DNA of 35,210 bases from Thermoplasmatota archaeon (GTDB lineage: Archaea > Thermoplasmatota > Thermoplasmata > Halarchaeoplasmatales > Halarchaeoplasmataceae): the NCBI GenBank assembly GCA_018334835.1, contig JAGXLF010000006.1, positions 1 through 35,210 of the forward strand. Direction: 5' to 3'. The notes beneath the pieces are model-generated. The model saw only the letters and a list, made by a program, of their open reading frames with translations. It made no database searches and was not told the origin of the DNA. This document shows positions 19,068 to 28,048 of the stretch, in pieces. The stretch's first letter is position 1, and the number at the start of each line of letters is the position of its first letter. The position numbers were made by a program, and so were the translations under genes.

Positions 19068-21545
19068 CTACATAGAGATAGGTATGCTTTCCATCTCCTT
19101 TTCCACTTTTTCTGCCATCGAGTTTTCTCCGCTGCCTGAAAATGAAAGTATCGCTTTTCTATAATTTTCGGCGATCCCATCCTTGTTATCCTTTTTTTCC
19201 TGTACTTTTGCCATGGAAAAATAAGTCAAGCCTAGTTTGTATGACGCTCCTATTTTTTGGTAAATGGATATTGACTTGTTGTAGTGTTCCTCCGCTTTTT
19301 CCGGCCGGTTTGCGATATTGTAAGCGTTTCCGAGCAAGGTGTGTGCCATCGCTTTCCCATCTTCATCATCGAGTTCTTCCAGAAGTTCTTTTGCTTCTTT
19401 TCCCGTCTGGATCGCTTCCTCGACCTTTCTTTTTTCAAGGTAACACTCCGTCAAAGATATAAGAGCTGATGCTTTCACATCCCTGTAACCAAATTTTTCA
19501 GAAGTATCGATCGCTTCCTTCAGATATTCTTCTGCGCTGGTGAGCTCTCTAAGTATTGTGTAAAAAGAACCTATCTCTTTTAGGCCTCCGATCCTTTTGT
19601 ATGTTTCTTTTATCTGCTGCCAGTGTTTCAAACCATTTCCAAAATAGTGGATCGATTCATCCCAATCTCCTTGCAGTTTCTTTATCCTAGCCATAACAAA
19701 ATAGGCTGTGGTCAAGAGAGAGTGTTCATCTTTTTCTAACGTGTCTATCGCTTTGGTAAGATGATCTTCAGCTTCTGTATACTTCCCTCTTTCACTCGAT
19801 AGTGAACCCTGTCTGAAGAAAATCTTACCGATCAATTTTTCCTTTTTTGATTTCGTAGCGATATCTTCTGCAGCTTCTATAGCCTCCTCATATTCAGAGA
19901 AAGCTCCTTCGTAGTCATTCTGCTCTTCCTTTGTAGATGCTGAACCCATATATGCTTTTGCGACAAGAAATGGGTCTTCATCAGACTCTATTATTTTCTT
20001 ATATGTGCCTAGAGCTTTCTGGTGCAGATTTTTTTTCCTATACGCCTCCGCTTTGATGAAGATAACAGAAAGATCCTGATTATACCCCTCGAACTCATCT
20101 ATCATTTCTATGAGCGTATCGTAATATCCCCTTGCTAGTAGGTATTTTCCTTCATCATTCATACATTCTTCAAAAGCCTCGTATTTCTTCGCTTTGAGCA
20201 GGTGGTATAGTTTTTCTATAGTGTGCTCTTCTCCTCTCGAAGGTTCATCGATATAATGATCAGAAGCTATTTCGTGAAGCCATCTCTCTTCTCTAGAGGT
20301 TAGATGAGGTGCGATCTCTTTTTTAATGAGGGGATGGACATATATATTCTTCTCAACTTTAGTGATGTCTACCAAGGGTGTATCTATGAGATTTTCTACC
20401 ATCTTAGAGGTTACAGGTTCCAATCGGGATAGAGCTTTTCTGTTCACGGGCTCTCGAAAAGTTGAGAGTAAAGCTAGAGCTAGATATTCTTCTTCGGTTA
20501 GATGATCATTTAATACATTTTCCAAGGAATCGATACCTTGTGAATAAAAATCTCTTAAAACATTCAAAAATATATCAGTCGAATTCAGCATAACTTTGTC
20601 TTCTTCAAATGAAAGATCGGGATGATCAATCTTTCTAGATATAACGAATCTAGAATGATCAGTTTTCTCTTTTAGAGAGATCATGTCCTCGATGATATCA
20701 GAAAGGTTCTCATTAGTATGGATGTCATCAAATATGAAGACCATCTTTTTTTCTTCGATATCCTCTAAGAAGTGGTTCAGTCTTTCTTTTCTTTCCAATT
20801 TTTTAGCAGATTTCAGATAGGAAGAAAGTTTATGCTGTCCACAATTTTCAAGAAATTCCGCAAGTTCTGTCCAAAGCTGCATCGGATCGTGGTGACTCCT
20901 CACGTCGAAGTAAAATACATTGTTACTCTCCCTTATCCTATCAGTTAATTTACTGAGAATAATGGTCTTACCACTCCCTTCTTCTCCGATAACTGATATG
21001 AGATCATTTCCTTTTTCCCAGATTTCCATAAGTTCCTCAAACTTCGGATGTTCTTTTTCGACAGCGAGGGGCAAATCCTTAAGATGTGATTCGAAAGAAT
21101 CCGTTAGTTTCTCTTCTTTGAGTTCGAATGAACCATATTTTTCGATCCTCTGGATTATATCTAGTAAGGAAAAGTTGGTCTGAAAGTAGGCGTTGATCTC
21201 CCCGAGCTTGATGAGACTTTTTTCTTTTTCAGAGGATATATCGACTTCTGTATTGACCATTTTTTCTCTGGTATCTTTTGCCTCTTTGAAGCCCTTGTCT
21301 GTCAGGAAATAAGCCTTTCTTTTCTGTTTTTTGTTTTTTATCCTCCGGGTCTCCTCTCTCAATGAACCCTCTTCGACAAGTTTTCTTACGGCATAAGATA
21401 CAGTGTTCTGCTTCAGACCCAACTGCTTCGCTATCCCCTCTTGAGTCAATTCTACGGGGAGTACATATCCTTCTTCGTTCCCGTAGTGATCAAGTAAATG
21501 AACGAGTACTTTTTCCTTCGCTGTAAAATTTGTATCCATATGCAA
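19068..21545 (-). CDS. wHTH - P-loop ATPase - TPR protein (STAND-like regulator)
   Basis: N-terminal winged HTH (ELTQEGIAKQLGLKQNTVSYAVRKLVEEGSL), Walker A GEEGSGKTIILSKL, Walker B KMVFIFDDIH, C-terminal TPR array. Confidence 0.88.
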   Translation of the reverse strand: MHMDTNFTAKEKVLVHLLDHYGNEEGYVLPVELTQEGIAKQLGLKQNTVSYAVRKLVEEGSLREETRRIKNKKQKRKAYFLTDKGFKEAKDTREKMVNTEVDISSEKEKSLIKLGEINAYFQTNFSLLDIIQRIEKYGSFELKEEKLTDSFESHLKDLPLAVEKEHPKFEELMEIWEKGNDLISVIGEEGSGKTIILSKLTDRIRESNNVFYFDVRSHHDPMQLWTELAEFLENCGQHKLSSYLKSAKKLERKERLNHFLEDIEEKKMVFIFDDIHTNENLSDIIEDMISLKEKTDHSRFVISRKIDHPDLSFEEDKVMLNSTDIFLNVLRDFYSQGIDSLENVLNDHLTEEEYLALALLSTFREPVNRKALSRLEPVTSKMVENLIDTPLVDITKVEKNIYVHPLIKKEIAPHLTSREERWLHEIASDHYIDEPSRGEEHTIEKLYHLLKAKKYEAFEECMNDEGKYLLARGYYDTLIEMIDEFEGYNQDLSVIFIKAEAYRKKNLHQKALGTYKKIIESDEDPFLVAKAYMGSASTKEEQNDYEGAFSEYEEAIEAAEDIATKSKKEKLIGKIFFRQGSLSSERGKYTEAEDHLTKAIDTLEKDEHSLLTTAYFVMARIKKLQGDWDESIHYFGNGLKHWQQIKETYKRIGGLKEIGSFYTILRELTSAEEYLKEAIDTSEKFGYRDVKASALISLTECYLEKRKVEEAIQTGKEAKELLEELDDEDGKAMAHTLLGNAYNIANRPEKAEEHYNKSISIYQKIGASYKLGLTYFSMAKVQEKKDNKDGIAENYRKAILSFSGSGENSMAEKVEKEMESIPISM

Positions 21546-21654
21546 TATAGTTTACACTTAGATACTATATGAAATTTTTTGATATTTCGACCGTTTAGCT
21601 AAAAATTCAAAAGAAGATAACATTTATTTACCCATTATAAGGTACGCTAGAGTC

Positions 21655-23079
21655 GTGAAAGAAAAAGCAAAACGGCTAGCTCAGAAAATCCAGTGCTACG
21701 ATAAAATCCAGATAGTCTCTCACATAGACGCCGACGGTATCACCTCCGCAAGCATAGCTCACAAAGCTCTCGAAAGAGCCGATAAAGATATAGATGTAAA
21801 ATTCATCAAGCAGCTCGATGAAAACGAGATAGACACCTTGAAAGATCGTGAGAACGGATTGATATGGTTCACGGATCTCGGTAGCGGGCAGTTGAAAGGT
21901 CTCGAGGACATCGATTGTATCATAACAGACCATCATGAACCTCAAGGTAAAACGGGGCCTCCGAGCTTAGCGGAACGTGAGAACATCCTGAGCTATGGAA
22001 ATTCTGACATTCTTGAACTAAATCCTCATCGATATGGGCTCGACGGGGCCAAGGAACTTTCGGGTTCTGGTACCACCTATCTTGTCGCTAAAGAGATGGA
22101 TAAAAGTAACAAAGACTTGAGTAAATTGGCCGTCATAGGCGCTGTGGGGGACCTTCAAGCGGCAGAGAATAACGAGTTGATCGGGAAGAACAGGGAGATA
22201 TTAAAAGAGGGGATAGAAACGGGAGTAGTCGATAAGAAGATAGAGACTACGCTATATGGTATCGAGAGCAGACCCCTTCCGAAACTATTAGAATATGCTT
22301 CAGATCCTGTCCTACCTGGTTTGACAGGAGAAGAGTCCGCCTGCACCAATTTTTTGGTTGAGAACGATATACCCTTAAAGGAAGGAGAAACTTGGAGAAG
22401 ATGGTACGACCTTTCCAAGGAGGAGAAGAGAAGTATATTATCTGGCCTAGCGAAGAGGATGCTGGATAGAGGATATCCTGTAGAATACGCGGAAAGTCTC
22501 GTCGGGGAAGTATACGAATTCCCTGACGAAGAAAGAGGCACTATGCTCCACGAGGCGAAGGAATTTTCTACCTTGTTGAATTCATGCGGTAGATATGAAA
22601 AGGGAGATATAGGTTTAAAAGTCTGTTTAGGAGATAGAGAAAAAAATCTTAAAAAGGCGAGATCACTGCTCAAAGGCCATCAAAAAGTGCTTGTAGACAG
22701 TTTGCAGTATGTTGAAAACATCGGCGTGGAAGAAAGAGAACACCTTCAATTCTTCCATGGGAAAGACGAGATCCCAGATACCGTTGTTGGTACTGTCGCA
22801 GGTATGCTTCTCAGCTCTGGCGATGTGGAAAGAAGGTTACCAATCATCGCCTTCGCAAAGTCAGAGGAACGAGACGGAGTTAAAGTATCATCTAGAGGTA
22901 CAAAGCGACTTGTTAAAAAAGGACTCGATCTTTCCTCTATAATGTCTAAATGTTCGAAGAAAGTCGGAGGAGAAGGTGGAGGCCACGATATCGCCGCTGG
23001 AGCTTTGATACCCGATGGTAAAGAAGAGGAATTTTTGGGGGAAGTCGAGGATATGATAGAATCCCAGTTACAGGGATAA
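21655..23079 (+). CDS. DHH-family phosphoesterase, archaeal RecJ-like
   Basis: SHIDADGITSASIAHKAL, ITDHHEPQ, LSGSGTTYLVAKEM, C-terminal DHHA1-like GGEGGGHDIAAGALIP; GTG start. Confidence 0.9.
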   Translation: MKEKAKRLAQKIQCYDKIQIVSHIDADGITSASIAHKALERADKDIDVKFIKQLDENEIDTLKDRENGLIWFTDLGSGQLKGLEDIDCIITDHHEPQGKTGPPSLAERENILSYGNSDILELNPHRYGLDGAKELSGSGTTYLVAKEMDKSNKDLSKLAVIGAVGDLQAAENNELIGKNREILKEGIETGVVDKKIETTLYGIESRPLPKLLEYASDPVLPGLTGEESACTNFLVENDIPLKEGETWRRWYDLSKEEKRSILSGLAKRMLDRGYPVEYAESLVGEVYEFPDEERGTMLHEAKEFSTLLNSCGRYEKGDIGLKVCLGDREKNLKKARSLLKGHQKVLVDSLQYVENIGVEEREHLQFFHGKDEIPDTVVGTVAGMLLSSGDVERRLPIIAFAKSEERDGVKVSSRGTKRLVKKGLDLSSIMSKCSKKVGGEGGGHDIAAGALIPDGKEEEFLGEVEDMIESQLQG

Positions 23080-23082
23080 CAA

Positions 23083-23871
23083 CTACTTTTCTTTTCTAGC
23101 CACTGCCGCAACACTCTCTTTTTCCGGTTTATATTCGCTCGCCATTTTCATTCCAAGGATAAAACCGGAGAATGGAGTATTGACAACCTCTCCGGCAAGA
23201 GTACCTATCTCTTCGCCCTCTTCTACATGATCTCCAGGTTCTTTTTTGGGTTCGAAGTATCCTTTATGATCTGGTCTTATCCTTTCATAGTATTCATAAT
23301 AGGAAACTGCGGCTTCATTTTGCCTCTCTTCAAACTTTTCATCGAAGATGAAGGAAAGAACGTGTTTTTTTACCATTTCTAGTTCATCTCTATAACGTTC
23401 AGCGCCGCCTGCTTCAATGATCATCGAAGGAATCTCTAGGTTCGATGTTTCTATGAACAACTGTCCACCTGTACCTCCTGTCTGGACCGCATTTTCTAAA
23501 CCGATCTTTTCGCACAGTTCTCGGTTATAATCTTTGTTTAGATCGGTCAACATATATGGGACACACCAGCTATTTTTCCCATAAGTATGGAGATCGATAA
23601 GCTGATCGTAATCTTTTGCTTTTTGAAAAATACGATGAGCTATAAGTTCGGACTTTGTCCCTTTCTTATCTCCTGGAAAGATGCGGTTGAGATCCTTTCC
23701 GTCTTCGGGGTTTTCCCTCTGTTTATTCTCTACAGCTTCGAGGTTGACTTCAGGGATCACTTCTACCTCTTTGATATCTCGGCTTTCAACCCATCCTTTT
23801 ATCTCCCTAGCTATAAGAACAGAACCGATCTCGGCGCCGTGGATCCCCGCGGTAACGAGTGTCTTTTTCAT
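23083..23871 (-). CDS. Succinylglutamate desuccinylase/aspartoacylase family (M14-like) protein
   Basis: TAGIHGAEIGSVLIARE...NRIFPGDKKGT...LIDLHTYGK...; C-terminal PGDHVEEGEEIGTLAGEVV biotinyl-like segment. Confidence 0.88.
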   Translation of the reverse strand: MKKTLVTAGIHGAEIGSVLIAREIKGWVESRDIKEVEVIPEVNLEAVENKQRENPEDGKDLNRIFPGDKKGTKSELIAHRIFQKAKDYDQLIDLHTYGKNSWCVPYMLTDLNKDYNRELCEKIGLENAVQTGGTGGQLFIETSNLEIPSMIIEAGGAERYRDELEMVKKHVLSFIFDEKFEERQNEAAVSYYEYYERIRPDHKGYFEPKKEPGDHVEEGEEIGTLAGEVVNTPFSGFILGMKMASEYKPEKESVAAVARKEK

Positions 23872-23954
23872 CGGTCTTTCTTATCACATCATCTTATTTT
23901 ATAATTGTGCTAAAGAAGAAGAATTTTAACTGAGTATGACTATTGAAAGAAAAG

Positions 23955-25589
23955 ATGAAAACCGTACTTGGTGTCCACGATGGTCATGATGCAGGTGCAG
24001 CATTGATCCATGGCAAAGAGATCTACGCCGTGAATGAAGAGCGGCTAAGTAGAGAAAAATATCACCGTGGATTTCCTGAAAGATCGATCAGAGAATTGAT
24101 AAGAGTTTTAGAGATAGAAACACAAAATATAGACAAGATAGCTGTGGCGGGCATCTATAGAAAGAAAAAGCGCCTTTTGAAGATGAAACATGGGGTGAAA
24201 GAGATCCTAGGAAGTTTTGAAGGGGATATAATAACTGTTCGTCATCACAGGGCTCATGCCGCTGGAGCTTATTTTACTTCTGGATGGAACAGATGTATCG
24301 TTTTAACGATCGATGCCACCGGTGACGGTCTTTCTTCTGCAGTATATGTCGGAAAGAATGGAGAACTGAAGAAGATAGCTGAATCGTCATATCTTGACTC
24401 GGTTGGAGATTTTTATGCATCTATAACTGAGATGCTTGGGTTCGTTCCGATGAGACATGAGGGAAAGATAATGGCCCTTGCAGGCCATCAACGGGGGAAA
24501 AACTACCACGATTTTAAAGATGCCGTGGAAACCAAAGGTCTTGGATTTGAGAATCATCTGGAGACTACAGGATCAGAAACGGTGAAAAAACTCTCTAAGA
24601 ATATTGATTTTCCACTGAACAGAAAAAGGGAATGTTCTAACGTTCTGCGAGAAGATAAAAGAGATCATGAGCTCTGGGACAAAGCTGTCAAGACGGCGGG
24701 CTCAGCACAGAACCATCTAGAAAAGGAGATAAACAAATTATGTGAGAACTTAAAAGAGGATGAGGATATTGAGGGGCAAAAAAAGATATGCTACTCCGGA
24801 GGGGTGGCTCAAAACGTTAAAGTTAACAGGAGAGTAAAAGAGAATTTTGATGAGTGTTGGGTATTCCCTCATATGGGTGATGGTGGCCTAGCTTTAGGTT
24901 CTGCTTTCAAGGTGTATTCTGATCTAAAAAACGAAACAAAGTATTGGGATTGGAAAGAAAGTTGTGATAACGTATATCTTGGTCCTAAATTCAGTTCTAG
25001 CCAGATAGAAAAAGTTTTGGTTGAGAAGGATGATATTGATTTTGAGATCATTGATGATAAATCCGAGATCATATCTTCCTTATTGGCTAGTGGGAAAATA
25101 GTCGGATTATTTCAAGGTAGGATGGAATACGGACCTAGAGCGCTAGGAAACAGGTCTATAATTGCTAATCCTTCAAAGATGGAAACTAGAGAAAAACTAA
25201 ATAAGATGTTGGGCAGAGAGCCATTTCAGCCATTTTCGCCCACTATTTTGAGGAAACATGCGGATGATTATCTTGAAGACACTACTCCAAATAAATTCAT
25301 GACAATGTCTTTCGATGTAACCGAAAAGGCGAAAGAGCAAATAAAAGCTGCTACCCATATTGATGGTACTTGCAGACCTCAGATACTAGAGAGAAAAGAC
25401 AATCCTCCCTTTTATGATATAATAAAATGTTTTGAGAAAAAAACGGATATTGCAGCTGTTCTTAACACCAGCTTCAATCTTCATGGAGAGCCGATAGTTT
25501 GTACTCCAAAACAAGCTGTAGATGCATTCAAAAAGATCGGACTTGATGCTTTGGCGTGTGGAGAATTTCTAGTGACAAAAACAAAATAG
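23955..25589 (+). CDS. NodU/CmcH-family carbamoyltransferase
   Basis: GVHDGHDAGAALIHGKEIYAVNEERLSREKYHRGFP, VRHHRAHAAGAYFTS, TIDATGDGLS, GRMEYGPRALGNRSIIANP, FQPFSPTIL. Confidence 0.95.
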   Translation: MKTVLGVHDGHDAGAALIHGKEIYAVNEERLSREKYHRGFPERSIRELIRVLEIETQNIDKIAVAGIYRKKKRLLKMKHGVKEILGSFEGDIITVRHHRAHAAGAYFTSGWNRCIVLTIDATGDGLSSAVYVGKNGELKKIAESSYLDSVGDFYASITEMLGFVPMRHEGKIMALAGHQRGKNYHDFKDAVETKGLGFENHLETTGSETVKKLSKNIDFPLNRKRECSNVLREDKRDHELWDKAVKTAGSAQNHLEKEINKLCENLKEDEDIEGQKKICYSGGVAQNVKVNRRVKENFDECWVFPHMGDGGLALGSAFKVYSDLKNETKYWDWKESCDNVYLGPKFSSSQIEKVLVEKDDIDFEIIDDKSEIISSLLASGKIVGLFQGRMEYGPRALGNRSIIANPSKMETREKLNKMLGREPFQPFSPTILRKHADDYLEDTTPNKFMTMSFDVTEKAKEQIKAATHIDGTCRPQILERKDNPPFYDIIKCFEKKTDIAAVLNTSFNLHGEPIVCTPKQAVDAFKKIGLDALACGEFLVTKTK

Positions 25590-25603
25590 TGACAAAAACA
25601 AAA
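25570..25603 (+). repeat. Two perfect tandem copies of TAGTGACAAAAACAAAA (17 bp)
   Basis: 25570-25586 and 25587-25603 identical; spans the carbamoyltransferase stop codon. Confidence 0.97.
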
Positions 25604-25657
25604 GGTTGATAGAAAGATACATATTAGAAGAATCATATTAACCTCTTAGGGTGTATC

Positions 25658-26428
25658 ATGAATAAAAACGAAAATAAATTCAAAAAATTGAGAAGATTCA
25701 ATGGATTCATGGCGATCCTACATTTTGTTCAGGGCGTTCTGATGTTGTACCTGAGCAACGACTTCGCCATAGAAGTTACCTCTTCTTACATAGGAGGGCC
25801 ACCTGGAACCAGCGTAGAGTCGCTGCAAACTAATATCCTTTTCGAACTACAGATCGGACCGGCAGTGGCTGCATTCTTATTCATGTCCGCGATCGCTCAC
25901 TTCGTCGTTTCTACATTCGGGTTTAAATGGTACAAAAGGAATCTTAAAAACCATGTGAACAGAGCCCGCTGGATAGAATATTCTTTTAGCAGTTCATTGA
26001 TGATAGTGGTGATAGGCATGCTTGTCGGGATAACCGACATCGGATTTTTAATAGTTTTATCTCTGGTCAATGCCTCGATGATCCTCTTTGGATGGCTTAT
26101 GGAGACTTACAACCAAAGAACTGAGAAGGTCGTTTGGACACCTTTCATATTTGGATGTATAGCAGGGGTGGCCCCGTGGATAGCGATAGCAGCTAAACTT
26201 TTAACCATCAGAGCTTACGCCGAGGTAGCAATCCCAGATTTTGTCTTATGGATATTCGTATCGATAGCTATATTCTTCAACATATTCGCATTGAACCAGC
26301 TATTGCAGTATAAAGGTGTCTGGAAATGGAAAGATTACCTTTATGGAGAGAAGATGTATATCGTTCTGAGCCTCGTCGCAAAATCGGCTTTAGCCTGGCA
26401 AGTTTTTTCTGGAACACTAGCCGGCTAG
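25658..26428 (+). CDS. Heliorhodopsin
   Basis: Seven hydrophobic segments; RWIEYSFSSSLMIVVIGML with E107, NASMILFGWLMET, FFNIFALNQLLQYKGVWKWKDYLYGEKMYIVLSLVAKSALAWQVFSGTL with the Schiff-base lysine at K242; His22 and His81. Confidence 0.96.
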   Translation: MNKNENKFKKLRRFNGFMAILHFVQGVLMLYLSNDFAIEVTSSYIGGPPGTSVESLQTNILFELQIGPAVAAFLFMSAIAHFVVSTFGFKWYKRNLKNHVNRARWIEYSFSSSLMIVVIGMLVGITDIGFLIVLSLVNASMILFGWLMETYNQRTEKVVWTPFIFGCIAGVAPWIAIAAKLLTIRAYAEVAIPDFVLWIFVSIAIFFNIFALNQLLQYKGVWKWKDYLYGEKMYIVLSLVAKSALAWQVFSGTLAG

Positions 26429-26477
26429 ATTTAGGTGAAGTGAAACTCCGATCGACCTTCATTTCCGCCCTTAAACA

Positions 26478-27917
26478 TCAATTGAACTCCCGTATAGAGA
26501 CCTTATTCGTTTTGGGATCTAGGATTGTAACTTTAGCAGGTTCCGGGTGGATGTCTCTCATCTTCTGATATTCCGTCTGTGTCTGCCAGGAGGACGCATT
26601 CACAAGAACTGTGCCGTGGTAGTCGTCTACAGCACACCTGTGGATATGGCCTGTAACGAATATATCCGGTACTTCTTCTATCGCCAAGTGATCTTTTTCT
26701 TCTGGAGCGATAGAGGTCTTCTTCCCGTATACAGGAACTAGATGCCTTCTTTTCAACATCTCTCTCTGAGCTGTTATCGGGCTCTCTTGGGTAACTTGAG
26801 GTAACATATCAGAGAGATCGTTTATGCTGTTACCGTGATACATCAGGATCTTCACACCCTCGAGTTCTATCAAAGAAGGATTCCCGAAGAACAGTACGTT
26901 TTCTGGAAACATCTCTCTTATCTCTTCAGGTAAACGGGGTTGAGGTTCAGCATTCCTCACGATATCGTGGTTACCTGGGATTGTGATTATCGTCAGATCA
27001 TCCCTTATAGCTTTGAAAAGCCTGGCCGCCTCTCGGTACTGCTCGTGGATATCGATGATATCCAGCTCTTCTTCTTGATTCGGGAAGATACCTATCCCAT
27101 CTATAAGGTCGCCGGGGATGATCAAGTATCTTATATTTTCGGCTTCATCAGAATTTATCCATGATGTAAAGTCGTCCCATCTATCCTTTAAGAAGGCGCT
27201 ACTCCCTACGTGGATATCTCCTAAAAAGGCGATCCTACCGGAGAAATCAGGCTTTGCTTTATCGTTCAACTTCGGTACATCTGGTCTTTTTATCTCTTCT
27301 ATCGCAAATGTGTCTTCGAAATCACCGTTGTTTTCCCACATCTCCCCTTTTGCAAGTATCACCTCGTCTTCTAGGATATTCTTCGTGTAGGCTTCGCTAT
27401 CGCTGGAGATAAAACCTCTTATCTCACCACTTTTATCTTCCAGAGTCAAGACTTTATTTCCGTTGGAAGTAGAGTGTATATCTCTAACCATACATATCGT
27501 AGAGGCTTCTCCTGCCCTTCTTGCTATTCTGTTTATGGGCCTAGCTTTTTTCCCCTCTCTTCTCTCTCTTATTATAGACCTCAGTGTTTTGAACCGGCTT
27601 TCAAAGTACTTACTGAAATCGTCTATTCCTCCAGTACATGTGGAATTTCCAGAGATGTCCTTCAACACTTCTATAGCCTCTCTAGGGTCACGGTCTTTCC
27701 GATCTGATCCTGGGCTTTTCTCTTCAACATCTTTTAAAACATCGTCTACAAAGCAGGAGATAGTCTCTTTACAAACTGGAAAGGGAAGTTTGTCTTCTTT
27801 CTCGGTCAGTTCCTCGATCACCTTGGAAGGCTCCTCCAATTCCTCTAGATATTCCATGGCTTCAGGAGTAAGAACCGTATTGTTCTTTGCGAGTTCACTG
27901 ACTATCCGGTCGCGCAT
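26478..27917 (-). CDS. polB: DNA polymerase II (family D) small subunit DP1
   Basis: OB-fold region followed by calcineurin-like motifs GDIHVGS, PGDLIDG, IPGNHD, YHGNSIND, GHIHRC; archaeal DP1 pattern. Confidence 0.95.
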   Translation of the reverse strand: MRDRIVSELAKNNTVLTPEAMEYLEELEEPSKVIEELTEKEDKLPFPVCKETISCFVDDVLKDVEEKSPGSDRKDRDPREAIEVLKDISGNSTCTGGIDDFSKYFESRFKTLRSIIRERREGKKARPINRIARRAGEASTICMVRDIHSTSNGNKVLTLEDKSGEIRGFISSDSEAYTKNILEDEVILAKGEMWENNGDFEDTFAIEEIKRPDVPKLNDKAKPDFSGRIAFLGDIHVGSSAFLKDRWDDFTSWINSDEAENIRYLIIPGDLIDGIGIFPNQEEELDIIDIHEQYREAARLFKAIRDDLTIITIPGNHDIVRNAEPQPRLPEEIREMFPENVLFFGNPSLIELEGVKILMYHGNSINDLSDMLPQVTQESPITAQREMLKRRHLVPVYGKKTSIAPEEKDHLAIEEVPDIFVTGHIHRCAVDDYHGTVLVNASSWQTQTEYQKMRDIHPEPAKVTILDPKTNKVSIREFN

Positions 27918-28048
27918 CTCGATCAGGATGCCATAGATTTTGGCCTATTAATCATTTTTTATATCTTTGGACGAAAATAGTGTGATCGGTATTTTTAAAA
28001 GGCAAATGATTTATAAGACCCGCCTATGCATAGACTAAGGGATTACAA

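Noticed and set aside
19055-19180. N-terminal extension of the AIR-synthase-like ORF
   Set aside because: Overlaps the C-terminus of the upstream ATPase-TPR gene in another frame; MAKLSRELMDD at 19054 is a better start.
27463-27936. 157-aa plus-strand ORF
   Set aside because: Antisense to DP1, Ser-rich low-complexity shadow ORF.
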